From Antarctobacter aquimaris (lineage in GTDB: Bacteria > Pseudomonadota > Alphaproteobacteria > Rhodobacterales > Rhodobacteraceae): DNA of 64,000 nt. Positions within the stretch are counted from its first letter, which is position 1, and each line of letters starts with the position of its first letter. The DNA lies in assembly GCF_900184945.1 (NCBI RefSeq), contig NZ_FXYF01000008.1, positions 169,926 through 233,925 of the forward strand. Reading direction: 5' to 3'. Of the stretch, positions 59,634-64,000 are shown piece by piece. The notes under the pieces are model-generated. The model was not told the DNA's origin, ran no database searches, and saw only the letters and a program-made list of their open reading frames with translations. The position numbers were made by a program, and so were the translations under genes.

Positions 59634-60688
59634 GCGCCACCTGCCCGGGCGAAGCCCTCGAAATAGGCGTCGAACAGGTCGCAGGATTGTGCCGCGACGC
59701 TGAGCACGTCGCGTGCCTGTGGCGACAGCGCGGGTTCCATCCGGGGCCGCATCCGCCCCCAGTCGCCCGAGCGGTGATCCATGCCGTAGATCGCCTGGCT
59801 GAGTTCGCGCAGGACGGTCTGCAACCGCGTCCCCTGTTCAAACCGCAATCGCGAGTCGTGCAAGGATTTGCGGAACAGCGGCGCGCCGACCACCGCCTGG
59901 TGCCAGTTGCACACCAGGTATTCGTGGTAGTCGTCGTTGGGGCTGCCCTGCGGATCGTCGTGCACCTGGTAGGCCGCGGTTTCCTGTTCCAGCCAGGAGG
60001 TCCAGACCGCCGGCGGCATCTGCCCGGCGTAGCGCAGGGCGATGCAGATCTCGGCCAGCAGGTCGGCGTTCTGGTCAAGGAACGCGGTCAGCCCGGCAAA
60101 ATGCAGGCTTTGCAGCGCCGCGTTCGGCAGGTCCGGGTCGCGGCGGCCGTATTCCGACAGGTAGTAGACGATGTGCGTCAGCTCATACGCCGCCTTCTTG
60201 TTGGGCAGCGCAAAGGTCCGGGTCCGCGCGCAGAAGGCGCGCAGCCGGTCGTTCAGCCCGTCGTCGCGGACCGGGTCGACACCGCGGCGGGTCATCAGGC
60301 GGCGCGCCTCGGCGCGCTGCAGGTCGGACAGTTCGGCCTGGGCCAGCCCTTCGCGGGCGGCGAAATCCACCATCCGCTGCGCCTGGTCGCCCGGCATCCC
60401 GAGATCCTCTAGATCCAGCGCCAGCGACAGCAGAAAGCGGTAGTACTGCGGGAAGAACTGCAACCTCTGCACGGCCTGCGCGTAGAACCCGGCGTGGCGC
60501 GCCAGCGCCTCGGGGGTGACGCCCTGGCCCGTGCATTCGAGGATGTTCAGCAGCTCGGCGTTCTCCTTCAGCCAGAACACATCGTCGCCGTGGCGGCGGT
60601 GGTCGGCGAAGGCGCCCAGAAGCGCGGTGATCCGCGCCTCCAAGGGGGCGATCCGGGACGGGACGGTCAGGTGGATGACGTTGGTCAT
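59630..60688 (-). CDS. Protein of unknown function in the repeat-protein operon
   Basis: This 352-residue, mostly helical, soluble protein is not a family I can place with confidence. Visible features are the motif AYELTHIVYYLSEYGRRDPDL around residue 170, DDYHEYLVCNWHQAVVG around residue 250, and five scattered cysteines. There is no signal peptide or membrane segment. AGGAGA precedes the ATG. It lies 64 bases after the repeat-protein gene and overlaps the DMT transporter by 4 bases. An enzymatic or chaperone role toward the repeat protein is possible, but only by context. Confidence 0.75.
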   Translation of the reverse strand: MTNVIHLTVPSRIAPLEARITALLGAFADHRRHGDDVFWLKENAELLNILECTGQGVTPEALARHAGFYAQAVQRLQFFPQYYRFLLSLALDLEDLGMPGDQAQRMVDFAAREGLAQAELSDLQRAEARRLMTRRGVDPVRDDGLNDRLRAFCARTRTFALPNKKAAYELTHIVYYLSEYGRRDPDLPNAALQSLHFAGLTAFLDQNADLLAEICIALRYAGQMPPAVWTSWLEQETAAYQVHDDPQGSPNDDYHEYLVCNWHQAVVGAPLFRKSLHDSRLRFEQGTRLQTVLRELSQAIYGMDHRSGDWGRMRPRMEPALSPQARDVLSVAAQSCDLFDAYFEGFARAGGA

Positions 60689-60752
60689 GTCAGATGTCTC
60701 CTCTGTCAGTCGGCAGAGCCTGTCGCGCCCCGCCCGGGTATCACCGTTCGGA

Positions 60753-61832
60753 TCAGGCGCGAGTCGGGCCGGACCAGGAGGTGAAGGCCTGCACCGCGTC
60801 GCCCTTGCCTGCGTCGCCGGTCACCGGGCCGGACCACGAGGTGAAGGCCTCGACGTTGTCGCCGGTTTCACGGTCGCCGCGTGCCGGGCCGCTCCACGAG
60901 GTAAACGCCTGCACGTTGTCGCCGCGCTGTGCGTCGCCGGTCACCGGGCCGGACCACGAGGTGAAGGCCTCGACGTTGTCGCCGGTTTCACGGTCGCCGC
61001 GTGCCGGGCCGCTCCACGAGGTAAACGCCTGCACGTTGTCGCCGCGCTGTGCGTCGCCGGTCGCCGGGCCGGACCACGAGGTGAAGGCCTCGACGTTGTC
61101 GCCGGTTTCACGGTCGCCGCGTGCCGGGCCGCTCCACGAGGTAAACGCCTGCACGTTGTCGCCGCGCTGTGCGTCGCCGGTCACCGGGCCGGACCACGAG
61201 GTGAAGGCCTCGACGTTGTCGCCGGTTTCACGGTCGCCGCGTGCCGGGCCGCTCCACGAGGTAAACGCCTGCACGTTGTCGCCGCGCTGTGCGTCGCCGG
61301 TCGCCGGGCCGGACCACGAGGTGAAGGCCTCGACGTTGTCGCCGGTTTCACGGTCGCCGCGGGCCGGTCCGCTCCAGGAGGTGAAGGCCTGCACGTTGTC
61401 GCCGCGCTGTGCGTCGCCAGTCACCGGGCCGGACCACGAGGTGAAGGCCTCGACGTTGTCGCCGGTTTCACGGTCGCCGCGGGCCGGGCCGCTCCAGGAG
61501 GTGAAGGCCTGCACGTTGTCGCCGCGCTCGATATCGCCGGCTGCTGGGCCGCTCCACGAGGTGAAAGCCTCGACTGCATCGCCTTTTTTGATGTCTCCGC
61601 TTGCGGGACCCGACCAGGAGGTGAATGCTTCAACTGCATCGCCCGCATCGCGGGAGCGCGCCACCGGGCCCGACCAGCTGGTGAAGGCCTCGACCGAGGT
61701 GCCGGAGAACAGGTCGCCCGCGGCGGGGCCGGACCACGAGGTAAATGCCTCGACGGCGTCGCCTGAAAAGGCGCTCGTTTCCGATTTGGAAACGATTTCT
61801 TCAGGGCTTTGCATCTTGATGAGGGCAGTCAT
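60753..61832 (-). CDS. Tandem-repeat protein with 17 copies of a 20-residue AFTSWSGP motif
   Basis: This 359-residue protein has a 23-residue non-repetitive N-terminus (MTALIKMQSPEEIVSKSETS...) and then 16 full plus one partial 20-residue repeat, consensus GDNVxAFTSWSGP followed by seven variable residues. All 17 copies keep AFTSWSGP. Type 1 repeats continue ARGDRET and type 2 continue (V/A)TGDAQR; these alternate in the middle, and edge copies vary (AAGDLFS, VARSRDA, ASGDIKK). There is no signal peptide, membrane segment or cysteine. AAGGAG lies eight bases before the ATG. It heads an operon with the 352-residue protein and a DMT transporter. Options include a multi-core peptide precursor, a binding scaffold or a repetitive structural protein; none is proven. 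Confidence 0.85.
   Translation of the reverse strand: MTALIKMQSPEEIVSKSETSAFSGDAVEAFTSWSGPAAGDLFSGTSVEAFTSWSGPVARSRDAGDAVEAFTSWSGPASGDIKKGDAVEAFTSWSGPAAGDIERGDNVQAFTSWSGPARGDRETGDNVEAFTSWSGPVTGDAQRGDNVQAFTSWSGPARGDRETGDNVEAFTSWSGPATGDAQRGDNVQAFTSWSGPARGDRETGDNVEAFTSWSGPVTGDAQRGDNVQAFTSWSGPARGDRETGDNVEAFTSWSGPATGDAQRGDNVQAFTSWSGPARGDRETGDNVEAFTSWSGPVTGDAQRGDNVQAFTSWSGPARGDRETGDNVEAFTSWSGPVTGDAGKGDAVQAFTSWSGPTRA
60756..61763 (-). repeat. 60-base tandem repeat array with exact 240-base duplication
   Basis: The coding repeats have a strict 60-base period, a 120-base two-type period and, inside 60841-61320, an exact 240-base tandem duplication. The array keeps the frame, as 60 is a multiple of 3. 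Codon usage in repeats is nearly identical, pointing to recent expansion by unequal recombination or slippage. Confidence 0.95.
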
Positions 61833-61902
61833 GGGTTTGCTCCTTGTCCAGGTTGAGCGCTATGCCCTTGAAATCTGCACGTAAAAAGCGTTTGCAAAAA
61901 AG

Positions 61903-61926
61903 TTAATTCTTGTTAAGGTTGTTTAA
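61903..61926 (-). promoter_or_regulatory. Three TTAA motifs at 10-base spacing
   Basis: TTAA occurs at 61903, 61913 and 61923, each 10 bases apart. CtrA sites have TTAA at 11-base spacing, so this is only CtrA-like, but the helical phasing upstream of the repeat operon is notable. Confidence 0.3.
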
Positions 61927-61934
61927 GAGAGTCT

Positions 61935-61943
61935 TTATCCACA
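61935..61943 (+). promoter_or_regulatory. DnaA box 1
   Basis: TTATCCACA is a perfect high-affinity DnaA box. It is about 103 bases upstream of the repeat-protein start. Confidence 0.6.
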
Positions 61944-61986
61944 ATTCCGATTCGCGCAGGCGTTTCGAATTGCAATACAATGCAGG

Positions 61987-61995
61987 TTATCCACA
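61987..61995 (+). promoter_or_regulatory. DnaA box 2
   Basis: A second TTATCCACA in the same orientation lies 52 bases from the first, exactly about five helical turns. Confidence 0.6.
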
Positions 61996-62008
61996 GGAAT
62001 CAATTTCT

Positions 62009-62017
62009 TGGGGATAA
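62009..62017 (-). promoter_or_regulatory. DnaA-like box 3
   Basis: On the minus strand this reads TTATCCCCA, matching the DnaA box at 8 of 9 bases, 13 bases from box 2. Confidence 0.4.
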
Positions 62018-62021
62018 TTTC

Positions 62022-62055
62022 TGACTTTGCAACGCAACGGCCATTTGCAAAGTCA
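62022..62055. promoter_or_regulatory. 11-base inverted repeat, possible operator
   Basis: TGACTTTGCAA and TTGCAAAGTCA form a perfect inverted repeat with a 12-base spacer. The arms are far enough apart for a dimeric regulator contacting successive major grooves. It may also form a hairpin in RNA. Confidence 0.45.
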
Positions 62056-62242
62056 AAAACCCCGAATCATCCCCGAATCACGTGAGTTCAAGCGCCTGGT
62101 TTGTGACGCGCAGACGCGGGTCCGCGGAGGCTTCGGCACGGATCGACTCAAATTGCTGACAGTCTGACGCCCAAGCGCGTCGCTTGACCCCGCCCGCGGG
62201 TCCTGCGAACCATGAATTGCAAACCCTGCGAAAGGACGCCCC

Positions 62243-63025
62243 ATGAAGATCGCCACCTTCAACGTGAACGGCATCAAGGCCCGGTTGAACGCGGTCACCG
62301 ACTGGCTGGACGAGTCGCAGCCCGACGTCGTGCTGTGCCAGGAGATCAAGTCCGTCGACCAGGGTTTCCCGCGCGAGCCGTTCGAGGACCGGGGCTACAA
62401 CGTCGAGACCCACGGCCAGAAAGGCTTCAACGGGGTGGCGATCCTGTCCAAGCGCCCGCTCGAGGACGTGCGGCGCGGACTGCCGGGCGACGACAGCGAC
62501 GAACAGGCGCGCTGGATCGAGGCGACCGTCATGGGCGACCACCACGCCGTGCGGGTCTGCGGGCTGTACCTGCCCAACGGCAACCCCGCCCCGGGGCCGA
62601 AATACGATTACAAGCTGGCCTGGATGCAGCGGCTGGAGGCGCGCGCGCGCGACCTGCTGGCCGACGAGATGCCGGCGCTGATGGCCGGCGACTACAACGT
62701 GATCCCGCAGGCCGAGGACGCCGCCCGCCCCGAGGCCTGGAAGGACGATGCGCTGTACCTGCCGCAGACCCGCGCGGCGTTTCGCCGGATCCTGAACCTC
62801 GGGTTCACCGAGGCGTTCCGCGCCCGGACCGAGGCGCCGGGCTACTACAGTTTCTGGGACTACCAGGCCGGCGCCTGGGAAAAGAACAACGGCATCCGCA
62901 TCGACCACCTGCTGCTGACCCCTGCCGCCGCCGACCTGATGACCGATTGCCAGATCGACGCCTTCGCGCGCGGGCGTGAAAAGCCGTCGGACCACGTGCC
63001 GGTCTGGATCGACCTCGCGGCCTGA
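62243..63025 (+). CDS. xthA: Exodeoxyribonuclease III
   Basis: This 260-residue AP endonuclease/exonuclease has the EEP fold: MKIATFNVNGIKARLNAV, LCQEIKSVDQGFP (metal-binding Glu), CGLYLPNGN, MAGDYNVIPQAEDAARP (catalytic Asp-x-Asn), and the final RIDHLLLTPAA and PSDHVPVWIDL (catalytic His). It repairs abasic sites. GAAAGGACGCCCC lies before the ATG. It is divergent from the repeat operon. Confidence 0.97.
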   Translation: MKIATFNVNGIKARLNAVTDWLDESQPDVVLCQEIKSVDQGFPREPFEDRGYNVETHGQKGFNGVAILSKRPLEDVRRGLPGDDSDEQARWIEATVMGDHHAVRVCGLYLPNGNPAPGPKYDYKLAWMQRLEARARDLLADEMPALMAGDYNVIPQAEDAARPEAWKDDALYLPQTRAAFRRILNLGFTEAFRARTEAPGYYSFWDYQAGAWEKNNGIRIDHLLLTPAAADLMTDCQIDAFARGREKPSDHVPVWIDLAA

Positions 63026-63112
63026 CCTGCGCCGATACCCGCAGGGGGCGTCTTGCACCTCCGCCAGTATCGCCCTATTTTTGTCGGAAACACAGAACGA
63101 GCGGAGCCGCCC

Positions 63113-63349
63113 ATGCCCATGCACGCCCAGGAAATCGAAGATCTGCTGCGCCAGTCCTTCCCCAATGCGCGGATCACCGTCGAGGGCGATGACGGCGTCC
63201 ACATGTCCGCCCTGGTGATCGACGAAAGCTTTCGCGGATTGAATCGCGTCCAGCAGCAGCGCGCGGTCTATGCCGCGCTCAAAGGCAAGATGGACGGCTC
63301 CAACGGCGCGCTGCACGCGCTGGCCCTGACAACCAAGGCGCCCGACTGA
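63113..63349 (+). CDS. BolA family protein
   Basis: This 78-residue protein has the BolA/IbaG fold: EIEDLLRQSFPNARITVEGDDGVHMSALVIDESFRG, here noted in parts as EIEDLLRQSF, VEGDDGVHM and RVQQQRAVYAAL. BolA proteins bind iron-sulphur clusters together with monothiol glutaredoxins. The glutaredoxin gene follows 25 bases later, which supports this partnership. The ATG of MPMHAQ is preceded by GGAGCCGCCC. Confidence 0.93.
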   Translation: MPMHAQEIEDLLRQSFPNARITVEGDDGVHMSALVIDESFRGLNRVQQQRAVYAALKGKMDGSNGALHALALTTKAPD

Positions 63350-63374
63350 GGCGCAACCCAGCAAAGGAACATCC

Positions 63375-63734
63375 ATGTCCGCGCAAGACCAGATCAAGCA
63401 AACCGTCGAGAGCAACGATGTCGTGCTCTTCATGAAGGGCAACAAGTCCATGCCGCAGTGCGGCTTTTCCAGCCGCGTGGCCGGCGTCCTGAACTACATG
63501 GGCGTCGATTTCCGCGACGTGAACGTGCTCGAGGACGAAGGCATCCGCCAGGGGATCAAGGATTTCTCCGACTGGCCGACCATCCCGCAGCTTTACGTCA
63601 AGGGTGAGTTCGTCGGCGGCTGCGACATCATCACCGAGATGACCCTGTCGGGCGAACTGGACCAGCTGTTCGACGCCAAGGGCGTGACCTACAACAAGGA
63701 TGCGGCCGAGAAGATCCGCGAAGCCAACGCCTGA
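63375..63734 (+). CDS. grxD: Monothiol glutaredoxin (Grx4 type)
   Basis: This 119-residue protein has the CGFS active site (SMPQCGFSSRV), the cis-proline segment DWPTIPQLYVKGEFVGGCDII, and a typical end. It carries 2Fe-2S clusters with glutathione, usually together with BolA. AAAGGAAC is the ribosome site. It forms a two-gene unit with the upstream bolA gene and ends at a strong terminator. Confidence 0.97.
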   Translation: MSAQDQIKQTVESNDVVLFMKGNKSMPQCGFSSRVAGVLNYMGVDFRDVNVLEDEGIRQGIKDFSDWPTIPQLYVKGEFVGGCDIITEMTLSGELDQLFDAKGVTYNKDAAEKIREANA

Positions 63735-63766
63735 GCGCGTGGCGATGTTCCGGCACGGAACCTGAC

Positions 63767-63799
63767 AGCGGGCAGCCTTCTGCCCGCTTTTTCTTTTTA
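63767..63799 (+). terminator. Intrinsic terminator after grxD
   Basis: AGCGGGCAG and CTGCCCGCT form a perfect 9-pair stem with a 4-base loop, followed by TTTTCTTTTT. Confidence 0.92.
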
Positions 63800-63879
63800 A
63801 AGCACCCCGCCAAAAACCTGAATCGTTGGGATTCCCATGAGAGCTGAATTGTGATTCATCCTGTTTGGGAGGATGGATC

Positions 63880-64000
63880 ATGTCGGCACCTTTACCGGAA
63901 GCTCTTCGGGCGCGGTTTCAGAGATTGATTGAAGAAGGGTTAAGCGGGCGTGCGGCTGCGTTGCGGCTGAAGGTGTCGCCTGCCACTGGGGCGCGTTGGG
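63880..64000 (+). CDS. IS transposase, N-terminus only (IS630-like)
   Basis: The 40 visible residues (MSAPLPEALRARFQRLIEEG and so on) form a helix-turn-helix start typical of IS630-family transposases, with LSGRAAALRLKVSPATGARW. TGGGAGGATGG is the ribosome site. The rest lies beyond the right edge. GC content and codon use are lower than in nearby genes, as expected of a mobile element. The insertion end should lie between the grxD terminator and this start. Confidence 0.7.
   Translation, partial: MSAPLPEALRARFQRLIEEGLSGRAAALRLKVSPATGARW

Larger units (their letters stand above)
61833..62242. other. AT-rich divergent regulatory region
   Basis: This 410-base region separates the repeat-protein operon from xthA and is much more AT-rich than its surroundings from about 61880 to 62075. 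It holds DnaA boxes, phased TTAA motifs and an 11-base inverted repeat (listed separately). No gene is supported. Confidence 0.6.

Noticed and set aside
60756..61763. CRISPR array
   Set aside because: The 60-base units are contiguous with no unique spacers, are in-frame coding, and no cas genes are present.
60516..61884. Long open plus-strand frames across the repeat array encoding other repeats
   Set aside because: A stop-free 60-base repeat is open in several frames automatically. These frames lack good ribosome sites and use atypical codons, while the minus-strand frame has AAGGAG and a sensible N-terminus.
61833..62242. Chromosomal replication origin
   Set aside because: DnaA boxes and AT-rich DNA are present, but only two perfect boxes and none of the usual origin neighbours (hemE, dnaA, parAB, gidA) are in view.

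Overview
The window reads as a chromosomal segment of a high-GC marine-type alphaproteobacterium, most likely a Rhodobacteraceae (Roseobacter group) member. Supporting this are the gene orders erpA/dgt/argS/SPOR/nagZ/scpA/scpB and DUF177-rpmF-plsX-fabH-ihfA-merR-tRNA-Pro, a CckA-type hybrid kinase with a CtrA-like site upstream, a GTTC-N7-GTTC SOS box ahead of recA, an OlsB-type acyltransferase and an MttB-like methyltransferase. Calls are made by reading translations and motifs; no database search was possible.

Layout. 1-5.1 kb: an ATP-grasp/alpha-E protein (cut by the left edge) in tandem with a transglutaminase-DUF2126 protein. 5.3-7.7 kb: a chemoreceptor and a small secreted sensor-like protein. 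8-10.7 kb: MttB-like methyltransferase, SMR transporter, outer-membrane barrel protein. 11-19 kb: typA, an HExxH secreted protein, MOSC, DUF1330, alaS and recA. 19-24.3 kb: sulfotransferase-like protein, cckA, an rsmB-type methyltransferase, an SMP-30 hydrolase. 24.6-29 kb: guaB, a SAM methyltransferase, an unusual CxxCH protein. 29-34.8 kb: agmatinase-family hydrolase, CoA-transferase, a corrinoid-activating ferredoxin (RACE), an FAH-family enzyme. 34.9-40.5 kb: tRNA-Gly, a histone-deacetylase-family hydrolase, an AbrB-type membrane protein, uup, olsB, bamE. 40.6-47.7 kb: ribosomal protein and fatty-acid cluster, ihfA, a MerR protein, tRNA-Pro, a decayed PA14-like pseudogene, dcd. 47.8-58.6 kb: the scp/nagZ/argS/dgt run on the minus strand, then a trypsin-fold protein and erpA on the plus strand. 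58.7-61.8 kb: a three-gene operon headed by a 17-repeat protein. 62.2-64 kb: xthA, bolA, grxD and the start of an insertion sequence.

Most of the content is housekeeping. The most unusual locus is 58740-61832. A 359-residue protein has a 23-residue non-repetitive N-terminus followed by 17 near-identical 20-residue repeats carrying AFTSWSGP. It appears to be co-transcribed with an unrecognised 352-residue protein and a DMT-family transporter. Its upstream region has two perfect DnaA boxes and long inverted repeats. Other points of interest are a trypsin-fold protein apparently lacking all three catalytic residues, a perfect TTAA-N7-TTAA site upstream of cckA, two families of dispersed intergenic hairpins, and the ATP-grasp/transglutaminase pair at the left edge.
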